Assembly: GCA_020073015.1 (NCBI GenBank)
Contig: JAIQFZ010000006.1
Coordinates: 148,246 to 212,245 of the forward strand
Reading direction: 5' to 3'
Length of the DNA: 64,000 nt
Source of the DNA: Terriglobia bacterium
Lineage (GTDB): Bacteria; Acidobacteriota; Terriglobia; Terriglobales; Acidobacteriaceae
Shown: positions 45,527-54,578 of the stretch, in pieces
Position numbering within the stretch: position 1 is the first letter of the stretch
Layout: each line of letters starts with the position of its first letter
The notes under the pieces: model-generated
The model's input: only the letters and a program-made list of their open reading frames with translations
What the model was told of the DNA's origin: nothing
Database searches by the model: none
Position numbers and translations under genes: made by a program

Positions 45527-46492
45527 TCAGACCTGGATCCTTATAATCCTGCGAATAAAAAAATAACCCAACGTCTGCAACGTGATGCCCACCACGATCA
45601 GCGCGTGTCCCAGCGGATCGGTGAACAGCGGACGAATGAATCCTGGGTTGATGCTGAGCATGATCACCACGATGGTCGGCGGCAGGGCCATCAGCAAGAC
45701 CATCGTCAGCCGCCCTTGGGCGGTGTGCACGCGCACCTGGCGCAGGATCTTGAACCGCTCCCGGATCACGTACGAGAGGTTGTCGAGGATCTCCGCCAGA
45801 TTGCCGCCGGTTTCGCGCTGCAACATCACCGCCGTTACGAAGAACTTCACGTCCACCAGAGGAATGCGCTCAGCCAGGTTGATCAAAGCGTCGCGCACCG
45901 GCAGGCCGAATTTCTGCTCTTCGTAGAGTTGGCGGAATTCGCCGGCCACCGGCTCCGACACTTCATTGGCGATCATTTCCAGGGCCGTCGTGAAGGCGTG
46001 CCCGGCGCGAACGGCCCGCGCCAGCGTGTCGATGGCCTCCGGAAATTTCTCTTCAAAGCGCTGAAAACGCTTTTGCCGCATGTGCGAGGCATACGCATAG
46101 GGAACGAAGAATCCCAGAATTGCTCCCGCCCAGCCCAAGATCAGGTTGCCGCCCGCGATGAAAAAGAGCAGCCCGAACGCCGCCGCCCCGACCACACAGA
46201 ACATGAGGAAGTTGCCGGCGCGAACATTCACGTTGCCCTGGGTTAGCATCTTCTGGAGCAGCGACACGCGCTCCGAGCGCCGCAGCACCGCGTCAAACGC
46301 CGGGATGCGGCTGAGCATCTCGTCGCGAACTAGAGCGACATCCTGGAGAGGCTGCTCCGCCGGTTTCTGTGACTCCGAAAGACGGTCGCGAAGCAGCCGG
46401 GCCTGCGCGTTGCGCTCGTCGAGTAGCGACAAACCCGCAAACGCTGCCAGGGTGACGACCACGAACACCAGCACGGCAATGGCAAAGTGCAT
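45527..46492 (-). CDS. tadB: Tad pilus assembly membrane protein TadB
   Basis: Second T2SSF platform protein: N-terminal helix (IAVLVFVVVTLAAFAGLSL), mid helices (FLMFCVVGAAAFGLLFFIA, AGAILGFFVPYAYASHM) and the F domain FPEAIDTLARAVRAGHAFTT, RIPLVDVKFFVTAVMLQRET, GGNLAEILDNLSYVIRERF. 321 residues, normal. It follows the ATPase gene by 4 bases, and tadC follows it by 3 bases, a tightly packed set. Confidence 0.93.
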   Translation of the reverse strand: MHFAIAVLVFVVVTLAAFAGLSLLDERNAQARLLRDRLSESQKPAEQPLQDVALVRDEMLSRIPAFDAVLRRSERVSLLQKMLTQGNVNVRAGNFLMFCVVGAAAFGLLFFIAGGNLILGWAGAILGFFVPYAYASHMRQKRFQRFEEKFPEAIDTLARAVRAGHAFTTALEMIANEVSEPVAGEFRQLYEEQKFGLPVRDALINLAERIPLVDVKFFVTAVMLQRETGGNLAEILDNLSYVIRERFKILRQVRVHTAQGRLTMVLLMALPPTIVVIMLSINPGFIRPLFTDPLGHALIVVGITLQTLGYFFIRRIIRIQV

Positions 46493-46496
46493 TGGG

Positions 46497-47792
46497 CTAG
46501 ACCTCCAGCCTCGACTCGAAGATGGCCGGGTTCAGGCGGCAACCGGCGATCGCTAGGCGTTCGGCGAAGCGCGGCGGCGCACCCGTCGGTTTGAACACGC
46601 CGCGCACCCGTCCGCTTTCATCAATGCCCGTGCGTTCGAACACGAACACGTCCTGCATCGTGATCACCTCCCCTTCCATGCCGGTGAGTTCGGAAACCGT
46701 CATCACCTTGCGAGTGCCGTCGGAGAGGCGCGCGATCTGGACCACGGCATGAATCGCGGAGGCCACCTGCTGCCGAATCGCCCGCTCGGGAATGTTCAGG
46801 TTGGCCATCGATACCATGTTCTCGACCCGGGCCAGCGCGTCGCTTGGCGAGTTGGCGTGCACCGTGGTCAAGGAGCCTTCGTGGCCCGTATTCATGGCCT
46901 GCAGCATGTCGAAGGCCTCCTCGCCGCGCACCTCGCCTACCACGATGCGATCGGGACGCATACGCAGGCTGTTGATCACCAGTTGCCGCATGCGCACCGC
47001 GCCCTTGCCTTCGATGTTGGGAGGCCGGGTTTCCAGGCGGACCACGTGCTCCTGCTTGAGCTGCAATTCGGCCGCGTCCTCAATGGTTACGATGCGTTCC
47101 GAGTTCGGAATGTATCCCGAGAGAACGTTGAGCAGCGTCGTCTTGCCCGCGCCCGTTCCGCCGGAGATGAGCAGATTGAGGCGCCCCTTGACCATCGCCG
47201 ACAGAAACTCCAGCATCGGATCGCTCAGCGTCTTGTTCTCGATCATGTTGCGCGAAGTGATCGGGTCGCGGCCAAAGCGCCGGATCGAGAGGCAGGCGCC
47301 GTCCAGGGCCAGGGGCGGAATGATGGCGTTGACACGCGAACCGTCCGCGAGCCGGGCGTCCACCATCGGAGAGGACTCATCGACCCGGCGTCCGATGCGG
47401 GACACGATGCGGTCGATGATCTGCATGAGGTGCTGGTTGTCTTTGAACGACAGCCCCGTCACCTCGAGCTTGCCGGCGCGCTCCACGTACACGCGATCAA
47501 AACGGTTGACCAGAATGTCGGAGATGCTCGGATCTTTGAGCAACGGCTCGAGCGGGCCGAGACCGAAGATCTCGTCCAGGATTTCGCGTGCCAGGCGCTC
47601 GCGTTCGGCAAAGCTCAGCGGCACCGCCTCGCTGTTGACCGAGTTCCGGATCAGCACCAGCACTTCTTCGCGCGCCGCTTCGCCGGTCGCCTTACCGAGT
47701 TTCTCCAGGTCGAGCCGGTCCAGGATTTTGCGGTGCAGGTCCGCCTTGACTTGCTGGTAGTCGCTGCGCTCAAAGGCTTGCAGATTGGGCAT
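46497..47792 (-). CDS. tadA: Tad/Flp pilus ATPase TadA (CpaF)
   Basis: Secretion ATPase that powers Flp pilus assembly as a hexamer. Walker A is [18 protein letters not shown] near residue 222, the Asp/Walker B region [20 protein letters not shown], and the His box [20 protein letters not shown]. The N-terminal half has the TadA/CpaF-specific [18 protein letters not shown] and [17 protein letters not shown]. 431 residues, typical. It follows the cpaE-like gene by 5 bases. Confidence 0.96.
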   Translation of the reverse strand: MPNLQAFERSDYQQVKADLHRKILDRLDLEKLGKATGEAAREEVLVLIRNSVNSEAVPLSFAERERLAREILDEIFGLGPLEPLLKDPSISDILVNRFDRVYVERAGKLEVTGLSFKDNQHLMQIIDRIVSRIGRRVDESSPMVDARLADGSRVNAIIPPLALDGACLSIRRFGRDPITSRNMIENKTLSDPMLEFLSAMVKGRLNLLISGGTGAGKTTLLNVLSGYIPNSERIVTIEDAAELQLKQEHVVRLETRPPNIEGKGAVRMRQLVINSLRMRPDRIVVGEVRGEEAFDMLQAMNTGHEGSLTTVHANSPSDALARVENMVSMANLNIPERAIRQQVASAIHAVVQIARLSDGTRKVMTVSELTGMEGEVITMQDVFVFERTGIDESGRVRGVFKPTGAPPRFAERLAIAGCRLNPAIFESRLEV

Positions 47793-47797
47793 GTTTT

Positions 47798-48970
47798 CTA
47801 AACCGTCTTAAACAACGACCAGGCCGTCCGCTTGACGTCCAGGTCGTCTTTCGTCAAGTAGTGCGCCAGTCCGATAATGGAGCGGGCAATCTCGCTGTTC
47901 CCCTGCTGAATCACGGGCACGCCCCGATCGATGGCCGCCGAGACCGCAAAGTACTGGTTGGGGATTCTCCACAGCACCGGAGCGCCGATGGCCGCCTCGG
48001 TTTCGCTCTCGTTGAAACCGGCTACCTTTCGATAGCGATTGAGCACGAGCGCAAAGCGATCGCGCGAACCGCTCTCGCCCATATACTGCGCGACCCGTCC
48101 TGCACTCCACAGGGAAGCGACATCGGCGTGCGCCACCAGCAGCACCTTTTCCGCCAGATTGCTGACCAGGCGGGTGGCGCTGTCCAGCCGAGACGAGGCG
48201 TCGACCACGATGTAATGAAAAACCCCCACCATCGTGTCGAAGAGCCGCGCGAAGTCCGAGGCCGACGGTTCGACCAGCGCGGGAACCGTGGAGCCGGCCA
48301 GCACCTGCAGGCCGCCATCGTGACGGGACATAAAGCTATCGAGCAACGACGAATCCAGGCGATGCAGATTGCTGATCGCATCCGATACGGTGAAGGAGGG
48401 CTTCAGGTTCAGATGCAAGGCACAGTGGCCGAGCGGCGCAAGGTCCACCAGGGCCGTGCTGTGATGCACCGATTGCAGGGCGAGGGCCAGATTGACAGCC
48501 ACCGTCGTGGCTCCGCTCCCTCCCTTGGCGTTGATGATCGTGAACACCTTCCCGCGGGAACCTTCGCGGCCCGGTTTGCGCCGGGTCGACGTGAGCCGGA
48601 CGAACGCTTCCAGCAGATCGGTCGTCGTCGTGGGACGCTCGATGTACTCGCGCGCGCCCGCCCGCATGGCGTTCACGATCAGTTGCGGATGCGTCATGCT
48701 GCCGATGGCAAAAACGGCAGCATCGGGCAGTTCCTGGTGGAGCAGTTCAATGGCGCGCAAGGCCGCGGTGGTTGTGTCCGCCGCAATGTCGACCAGAATC
48801 ACGTCGGGTAGAAACCCTTGCGTCCTGCGAATCACCGGATCATTCGCCGCCAGCGGCAGACTCGCGTTGCTGCACACGGTGCGAGCCACACTCGTCCCGT
48901 CCACCAGCACCTGAAGCACCGCGCGCTGATCATTGTCCGTGCCGAAGACGGCAACTGACAGCTCTGGCAT
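47798..48970 (-). CDS. cpaE: Pilus localisation protein CpaE/TadZ
   Basis: Two-domain protein: a receiver-like N-terminal domain without a full phosphorylation set ([20 protein letters not shown]) and a ParA/MinD-like C-terminal domain. The P-loop is [20 protein letters not shown] near residue 150, with Ala at the usual Lys as in CpaE. TadZ/CpaE places the Tad machine at the cell pole or along the cell. 390 residues. Third-last of the upstream pilus genes, between cpaC and tadA. Confidence 0.9.
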   Translation of the reverse strand: MPELSVAVFGTDNDQRAVLQVLVDGTSVARTVCSNASLPLAANDPVIRRTQGFLPDVILVDIAADTTTAALRAIELLHQELPDAAVFAIGSMTHPQLIVNAMRAGAREYIERPTTTTDLLEAFVRLTSTRRKPGREGSRGKVFTIINAKGGSGATTVAVNLALALQSVHHSTALVDLAPLGHCALHLNLKPSFTVSDAISNLHRLDSSLLDSFMSRHDGGLQVLAGSTVPALVEPSASDFARLFDTMVGVFHYIVVDASSRLDSATRLVSNLAEKVLLVAHADVASLWSAGRVAQYMGESGSRDRFALVLNRYRKVAGFNESETEAAIGAPVLWRIPNQYFAVSAAIDRGVPVIQQGNSEIARSIIGLAHYLTKDDLDVKRTAWSLFKTV

Positions 48971-49021
48971 ACCTCAACAATCCTGCCCTTCTTCAATCTT
49001 GTTCTGCTGCGCAACCGCGCG

Positions 49022-50458
49022 TTACTTGCTGCCCGCGGGCTTCTTGTTATCGAACTTTCCGTTGTTCAGAAACGGCTCGGGATTGGCCGGGCCCGGCGGC
49101 GCCAGCGAACTGGGTGAAACACGCCGTACCGTGCACAGCACCATCAGTTCAGCGTCGCTCTTCTGCGTGCTCTTGCTTTTAAAAAAATTCCCCAGGATCG
49201 GGATGTCTCCCAGGCCCGGCACTTTGCTAGCGATGTTGGTGACCCGATTATCCATGAGCCCGGCGATCACGAAACTCTGCCCGTCTTGCAGTTCGAACTC
49301 GGTCTCCGCTTTCCGTGTGCTGATGGCCGGAATCGTAGTGCCAGCGACCGTCACCGAGTTCGTAAAATCCAGCGTGCTGACTTCCGGAGCCACGTGCAGA
49401 TGAATACTGCCGTTCGGTTGGATCACGGGAGTGAACTTCAGGCGCACGCCGAATTCACGAAATTGGATGGTGACCGCGGTCAATCCATTCGCGCCCGGTT
49501 GCACCACCGGGAAGGGAAACTCGCCGCCCGCCAGGAAGCTCGATTCCTTGCCGTTGACCGCGATCAGGTTGGGCTCCGCCAGGATCTGCAGCAGGTTCTT
49601 CTGCTGCAGCGCCTTGATGACCGCGCCCAGATTAATGTCCGTACGCGCCACAAACAGATTGAGAAAGTCGGTGATATGCACCGTGGGCGGCGTCGCCGTC
49701 GTGGTGGTGGTCTGCGTGTTTCCGTTAGTCACCGTCGTCGTCGCAGTATTGCTGATGCCCAGGCCGCCATACTGCCCCGTCTGGCTGAGGGCAACCGTGT
49801 TTCCCAACCCGGGCATAAACAGATTCGCGCCCAGTTGGGTCACCGCCGCGCGGTCCACTTCCGCGAATTTCACCTCCAACATCACTTCTTCCGCCCCGAC
49901 CGGACCAAACGTCAGCACGTTGACCACGTTCTTCGAGTACGCCGAGGCCAGCAGGCCTGCATGCTTGGACACATCCTCGGTGGTCACGTGTCCGGAGAGA
50001 ACAATCGCCGAACGCGAGGGACTCACGCTGATCCTCTCCTCCGGGAAAAGGCGATGCATCTCTTCAGAAGCCGCCGTGATATCCACATCCACCCGCAGAT
50101 CGAAACTGCGTGAGCGCTCCAGTTCATCCCAGATCAACAGCGAAACTTCGCCGGGAGAGAGTCCGTTAACCAAGACCTGCGTTGGAGTCACCACCAGCGC
50201 ATCGGCCACGGCGGGATCGGTGACCGAAACCCGCTTTAATCGCTCCGTGGTGTTAATCAGCAAGGACTTGCCCACCATCACCCGCAACGGGGCTGCTCCC
50301 GGCGTCTCGGAGGAAGGGGCAGCGGCGGTGGCGGGGGCTTGCGGAGCGGGCGTATTTTCCTGCGATGAAGCTTGGGTCGGAGCGGCCTGGGCAGACCCGG
50401 GCCATGCCGGCCAGGTGCCCAGGAGCACCAGCGCGGCCATCAGCGTAAGAGCTTTCAT
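49022..50458 (-). CDS. cpaC: Outer-membrane secretin CpaC (RcpA)
   Basis: Pore for the Flp pilus. ATG 50458 gives a signal peptide (LTLMAALVLLGTWPAWPG) and lies 9 bases after AGAGG; an upstream ATG at 50545 would add 29 residues and overlap cpaB. The N-terminal pilus-formation domain is LRVMVGKSLLINTTERLKRV and PTQVLVNGLSPGEVSLLIWD. A BON-like part follows, then the secretin core (AEPNLIAVNGKESSFLAGGE, IQFREFGVRLKFTPVIQPNG, FVIAGLMDNRVTN, VPGLGDIPILGNFFKSKST). 478 residues. The C-tail is Pro/Asn/Lys-rich. Confidence 0.94.
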   Translation of the reverse strand: MKALTLMAALVLLGTWPAWPGSAQAAPTQASSQENTPAPQAPATAAAPSSETPGAAPLRVMVGKSLLINTTERLKRVSVTDPAVADALVVTPTQVLVNGLSPGEVSLLIWDELERSRSFDLRVDVDITAASEEMHRLFPEERISVSPSRSAIVLSGHVTTEDVSKHAGLLASAYSKNVVNVLTFGPVGAEEVMLEVKFAEVDRAAVTQLGANLFMPGLGNTVALSQTGQYGGLGISNTATTTVTNGNTQTTTTTATPPTVHITDFLNLFVARTDINLGAVIKALQQKNLLQILAEPNLIAVNGKESSFLAGGEFPFPVVQPGANGLTAVTIQFREFGVRLKFTPVIQPNGSIHLHVAPEVSTLDFTNSVTVAGTTIPAISTRKAETEFELQDGQSFVIAGLMDNRVTNIASKVPGLGDIPILGNFFKSKSTQKSDAELMVLCTVRRVSPSSLAPPGPANPEPFLNNGKFDNKKPAGSK

Positions 50459-50528
50459 GAATTCGGACCTCTGCGAGGAAACAAGCGCAACTCCGTCGGT
50501 GGAATGTGCCGGCGCAAATTGTTGCTGC

Positions 50529-51353
50529 TCAGAACTTTGTTTCATCCCGTTTGCTGCCCCGGATCATCTCAATCGTATACGGCGGCGGAGGAGCAGCCGG
50601 AACTTTCACCGCCGCCTTGTGAACCTTTGGTTTTAGCTCAGACGGTGCTGGCGTCGCCCCGGGATACAGGGAACTCGTTTTGGTCGAACCCATTCCACCC
50701 TTGCGCGTGTCCAGCGGATTGCGCAGCGCCAGCTGAATTCGTCCTTCCTGCGATACCAGCGCCAACTTCTGGGCATCGTCAGGCGAAACCAGCAGCGTGA
50801 TCACCGGGGCAGTCTGAGCCTCCCCGGTGGTGCTCCGATCCAGGCTCTTGCCAACCGCAATCACGGCCACGTTTTCCAGCACTGTCGTGGTTTGCCGTTC
50901 GTTCCCGGAACTGCCTGTGGCCAGCACGTCAACCCGGGTCCCCGGCTGGACAAAGCCAGCCACCGATACAACGTCGTTCACGCGCACCGAGACCGCCCGC
51001 ATGCCCGGCGGAATCAGGGACGGCAGGCCCGCTCCCGCGTTGGCCGCCGCCAGCTTGTTGGACAAAATAAATTCGCCTTGACTGATTGGCATCACCACTC
51101 CCCGGTTCAGTACCTGGGATTTTCGGGCGAACGCGCCGGGTGGGATATTGGATTGCGGGAACGACAGCAAGCGCAGATCGCGATCTTCGAGCTTGGCTCC
51201 CACTTGGATATCGCTGGCCGCGATCACCACTTCTACGCCCGGCTCTCGGTAGGCACCCGACGAGGTCCGCAGCCGGTTATACACGCTATAGCTGACCAGC
51301 AGGCCGACGGCGAGCGCCAAGCCACCGATCATTAACAAACGGCCTCGGTTCAT
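50529..51353 (-). CDS. cpaB: Pilus assembly protein CpaB (RcpC) with SAF domain
   Basis: N-terminal membrane helix (LLMIGGLALAVGLLVSYSV) then a SAF domain (VVIAASDIQVGAKLEDRDL, PGAFARKSQVLNRGVVMPIS) and an RcpC/CpaB region (GMRAVSVRVNDVVSVAGFVQ, ITLLVSPDDAQKLALVSQEG). CpaB modulates pilus production and may bind peptidoglycan. 274 residues, typical. The frame ends in a Pro/Lys-rich tail (APAPPPPYTIEM region). The downstream secretin start 50458 leaves about 70 bases between the genes. Confidence 0.92.
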   Translation of the reverse strand: MNRGRLLMIGGLALAVGLLVSYSVYNRLRTSSGAYREPGVEVVIAASDIQVGAKLEDRDLRLLSFPQSNIPPGAFARKSQVLNRGVVMPISQGEFILSNKLAAANAGAGLPSLIPPGMRAVSVRVNDVVSVAGFVQPGTRVDVLATGSSGNERQTTTVLENVAVIAVGKSLDRSTTGEAQTAPVITLLVSPDDAQKLALVSQEGRIQLALRNPLDTRKGGMGSTKTSSLYPGATPAPSELKPKVHKAAVKVPAAPPPPYTIEMIRGSKRDETKF

Positions 51354-51452
51354 TCCTCTCCCCCCGGGTCGCCCCCGGACCTGTTCGCTGCCGCCACTGC
51401 GCAGCAGGATGCCAGCAGCCCCTGGCTCCCAACCCCGACGCAGAAGTTCGGG

Positions 51453-51620
51453 TTACTGCTGGATGCCGCTGGCAACCTGCGAAAATACATTATTGGCATT
51501 CGCGCCAATCAGGCGGATCGTCCCGACCACGATGACCAGGATGACCGCCAGCATCACGGCGTACTCCGCGATGTCTTGCCCTTCTTCATTGCGCCACAAC
51601 AGTTTGGCCAAGCCCATCAT
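51453..51620 (-). CDS. flp: Flp-type pilin
   Basis: 55-residue pilin, the shaft subunit of the Tad pilus. It has the Flp hallmark EEGQDIAEYAVML: prepilin cleavage would follow Gly 14, leaving Glu at +5 and Tyr at +6, ahead of a hydrophobic stretch (MLAVILVIVVGTIRLIGA). The remainder, NANNVFSQVASGIQQ, is normal. AAGGGGC precedes two adjacent ATGs at 51620 and 51617. It is the first gene of the Tad operon; a 166-base leader with no recognised element lies upstream (51621-51786). Confidence 0.93.
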   Translation of the reverse strand: MMGLAKLLWRNEEGQDIAEYAVMLAVILVIVVGTIRLIGANANNVFSQVASGIQQ

Positions 51621-51786
51621 AGTTGCCCCTTTCCCGATTTGGCTTCAGCAGCTAACCGCTGCAAGTCTCTCCACGTCGCATCGAACAAGCCGGAACCCGA
51701 AGGCGGAAAGACCGACTCGGCACCTGCACCGCTTAGCTGACAACCCCATTCCGTTACCCAACCCTAGGGAACCAAACGGGTTCACT

Positions 51787-53340
51787 CTACATTGAGTGTC
51801 GCAGATTCGGCACGGTCTTAGCTAACATTTTTGCACTTTTTTCCCGGACTGGCGATGGGTTTGTGGAAACGCCCTCTTTTTCGCTGGATTGGGATGTGCG
51901 GAACAGAACTAACGCTTGGGAATCGCCATATTCCAGGTGCCAAGTATGGTCGCGAACCAAGGCCTGCACCAAGGCGCACTGGGGCGGCAGAAGCACGGCC
52001 CGCACATTCCAGCGGTCAAGAACTTCGCGCCAGCCGGTTCGGAGCTGGATTGCCGTCTGGAACTGCTGCAGCAGGTCGTCTCCGTAGAGATCAGCTCGCC
52101 CGTCAACAAATACCTGATACTCGGGATAAAGCTTGTAGATTGTATAACCTCCCCAGTCGTAGTAGGCGAAGACCTGTCCCCCTAAGTCGCGAGATCGCAA
52201 CGCTTCCACCGCCTTGGCCGGAAACTGTTGGGCCTCGGCTGCCGCTTGTCCTTGAGCCAACCCGACCCACCTCACCAGCGCAAACCCGGCCATCAGAACC
52301 ACCGCCAAGCCGTTGAACATCGGTCGAACCTGTGCCGCCGGCGAGGGGGTGGGTTCTCCAGTTGCCGACCGAGACCCCGCCAGACCCGCGGCCACAACTG
52401 GGATCGCGAGCAGAACGAAAATAGGAACGTGGCGAACTGCATCCAGTGCGAGAAGCGTCGTCAGAACGAGTGGAACCAGCGTACGGGCCTGTGGGCGCGC
52501 TCGCACGCGGGCGAGCACGGCCAGCAGCAACAAAAGTACGATCAGAAATGGAATGAACCGGAGTTCGTGGAAATTCGGCGAGAACCATTCCACGATAAAC
52601 GAACGCATCCCGCTCGAACGAAGCGTATCGAACGGATAGCGATACAGCTGCGCGCCACTCGGGTTGAGAGGCACCAAGGCCATACATGCCAGCACCAGCA
52701 GCAGAAGCCGTGCCAGAGGCCGCCAAGCCTCCTGCCATGGAGTGTCCCCAAGTGCCACCTCGATCACCAGACCGAGGCTGTAGGCAAGCATCAGCGCTGG
52801 GCCCAACGCGGATCCAGCATGCAAGTTCAGCCAGAGCAAGAACATCGGCGGAATGGAGACCAGCAGCCAGGGCCGCTGCTGTCCGCGTTCGAGCAGCCAC
52901 AGCAGCAGGCTGGCCAGCGCAAACGTAAACATCTGCGGTCGCACACCCCAGGCCGGCGCCGAGGTCAGCGCCCCCAGCGCAGTTGCGGCCGCAGCCCAGT
53001 GCGGCTTGCCCGGGCAGCGCAGATACAGCAACAGGAATCCCGCAGTTGTAACGATCGCCGAGACAACAATCAACCCCCCGGCCCCGGCATGTTTCCAGGT
53101 CTCATAAAACACCAGCTCCGATAACCACTCATGCGACACCCAGGGCTGGCCGGCGCGCGTAAACGAGAATGGATCCACGCGCGGCACCGTACCGGTTTCC
53201 ATGATCCATTGTCCGGTTCGAAGGTGCCACCACAGGTCATGATCGGTCGCCGGGCGTGCCGTCATCGCCAGCAAGCCGAACAGAAGGATGCCGACGAAAG
53301 CAAACCGTCCGCTACAGCGAGGAATTCCAAGCGTCGCCAC
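51787..53340 (-). CDS. Polytopic membrane protein, glycosyltransferase-like
   Basis: About twelve membrane segments. The N-terminal loop ATDHDLWWHLRTGQWIMETG and the following PRVDPFSFTRAGQPWVSHEW have the acidic pair of GT-C type glycosyltransferases that use lipid-linked sugars. The C-terminal outer part (YDWGGYTIYKLYPEYQVFVD) is a shared feature of a widespread uncharacterised family. 517 residues. The start is a GTG whose -10-like TATAAT is only 8 bases upstream. Located directly upstream of the Tad operon on the same strand; it may sugar-modify pilus or envelope components, which is inference. Confidence 0.75.
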   Translation of the reverse strand: MATLGIPRCSGRFAFVGILLFGLLAMTARPATDHDLWWHLRTGQWIMETGTVPRVDPFSFTRAGQPWVSHEWLSELVFYETWKHAGAGGLIVVSAIVTTAGFLLLYLRCPGKPHWAAAATALGALTSAPAWGVRPQMFTFALASLLLWLLERGQQRPWLLVSIPPMFLLWLNLHAGSALGPALMLAYSLGLVIEVALGDTPWQEAWRPLARLLLLVLACMALVPLNPSGAQLYRYPFDTLRSSGMRSFIVEWFSPNFHELRFIPFLIVLLLLLAVLARVRARPQARTLVPLVLTTLLALDAVRHVPIFVLLAIPVVAAGLAGSRSATGEPTPSPAAQVRPMFNGLAVVLMAGFALVRWVGLAQGQAAAEAQQFPAKAVEALRSRDLGGQVFAYYDWGGYTIYKLYPEYQVFVDGRADLYGDDLLQQFQTAIQLRTGWREVLDRWNVRAVLLPPQCALVQALVRDHTWHLEYGDSQALVLFRTSQSSEKEGVSTNPSPVREKSAKMLAKTVPNLRHSM

Positions 53341-53348
53341 TGGCTCGG

Positions 53349-53354
53349 ATTATA
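53349..53354 (-). promoter_or_regulatory. Possible leaderless -10 element (TATAAT)
   Basis: TATAAT on the minus strand is 8 bases before the GTG start (53340). With normal spacing transcription would begin almost at the GTG, giving a leaderless mRNA. No good -35 is visible, and the opposite strand has a TAGAAT next to ATG 53361, so the two divergent genes may share a compact promoter region. Confidence 0.35.
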
Positions 53355-53360
53355 GAATCA

Positions 53361-54578
53361 ATGGTCTGCAAAATCTGCATGACTGCGTTCGTCCAAAACC
53401 GGAAGTTTCTCGTCGCGGCCTTTCTGACGGCGATGGCGTTTTGCAACCTTGCCCTGCTATTCCGAGTGATGCCGTTGCTGCGGAATGGATACCAGGATTT
53501 CACCATCTACTACACCGCCGCTCGCCTTCTCCGAAATGGCCAGGCTTCCGCCCTTTACAATCTGACCGCTCAATATCAGACGCAACTCACCTTTGCGCAT
53601 GTCCCAATCCGGCAAGGACCGCTGCCGTACAATCACCCGCCGTTCGAAGCGCTTCTGTTCGTCCCCTTCACGCTGCTGGAGTATTGGCCGGCGTATCTGC
53701 TCTGGACCGCGATCAACCTGCTTATGCTGGTCGTGAGCGTAACCCTTCTGAGAAGGCACTTTCGGCCATTGGCAGCTGTTCCTCCCATCTTCTTGGGGCT
53801 TGGCGCCATTGCATTCTTCCCATTGGCAATGGGCATTATTCAAGGGCAGGACGTCATCCTCCTCCTGCTCCTCTTTGTGCTGGCGGTCATCTGCCTCGAC
53901 CGAGGGAATGACGCGACGGCTGGCGCGCTTCTGGCCTCGGGTCTCTTCCGGCCTCAGTTGGTCATAGCTTTGGTTGTCCTCGTCGCAATTCGCCGCTGGC
54001 GTGTTCTGATCGGATTCGCACCCGTCACCTTTGTTCTGGCCGGCATCTCCGTGGCAATCATGGGATGGCGCGGCCCTATCGACTACGCCCGGTTTGTTCT
54101 CCGCCTGGAAGGAACAGAGGCCCGCGCTTTTGGCCCGGAGGCGGTACCGAACCTCCGGGGTCTAATCGCGAGTTTGCCTGGACTCAGCGCCTCGGGCCGG
54201 TGGACCGCCCTGCTCATCTTCGTATCGTCGATGGTTGTGTTTTTCGTGGCGTTACGCCGCATCCGCAACGGGCGAGACTCCATCATCTTTTCGTCCAGCC
54301 TGGCCGCGGTGACCACAATCCTGGTCAGCTTTCATGCGCTGGTGTACGACCTCACTCTGCTGTTTCCCATGGTGCTTTTCCTGCTGTCCCGGATGGTCGG
54401 GGTTGACGGGAGGAAAGTCGGGGTACGGACGATTCTGTTGCTCTTCCTTTTTTTCCTGACCCCGCTTTATGTTTTCTTGTTGACGGTGGTCGACCGCTTT
54501 GTCTGGTTTTCGCTGATTCTGCTCTGGCTTTATGTGCGGCTCGTACTGACCCCGGCTCCCGCGGAGGTACCAGCCTGA
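53361..54578 (+). CDS. Glycosyltransferase family 87 (DUF2029) membrane protein
   Basis: Polytopic GT-C family 87 enzyme, like mannosyltransferases using polyprenyl-phosphate sugars. The first loop has the acidic motif DFTIYYTAARLLRNGQASAL, then YNHPPFEALLFVPFTLLEYW, and the mid signature GIIQGQDVILLLLLFVLAV, GALLASGLFRPQLVIALVVL. About ten helices, 405 residues from ATG 53361; ATG 53379 is also possible. Divergent from the preceding membrane gene, 20 bases apart. The next gene starts on its stop codon, so the two glycosyltransferases are made together. Confidence 0.82.
   Translation: MVCKICMTAFVQNRKFLVAAFLTAMAFCNLALLFRVMPLLRNGYQDFTIYYTAARLLRNGQASALYNLTAQYQTQLTFAHVPIRQGPLPYNHPPFEALLFVPFTLLEYWPAYLLWTAINLLMLVVSVTLLRRHFRPLAAVPPIFLGLGAIAFFPLAMGIIQGQDVILLLLLFVLAVICLDRGNDATAGALLASGLFRPQLVIALVVLVAIRRWRVLIGFAPVTFVLAGISVAIMGWRGPIDYARFVLRLEGTEARAFGPEAVPNLRGLIASLPGLSASGRWTALLIFVSSMVVFFVALRRIRNGRDSIIFSSSLAAVTTILVSFHALVYDLTLLFPMVLFLLSRMVGVDGRKVGVRTILLLFLFFLTPLYVFLLTVVDRFVWFSLILLWLYVRLVLTPAPAEVPA

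Noticed and set aside
51621..51786. Known riboswitch upstream of flp (cyclic di-GMP type)
   Set aside because: Neither the GEMM-I nor the other known consensus could be matched by eye; left as an unexplained leader.
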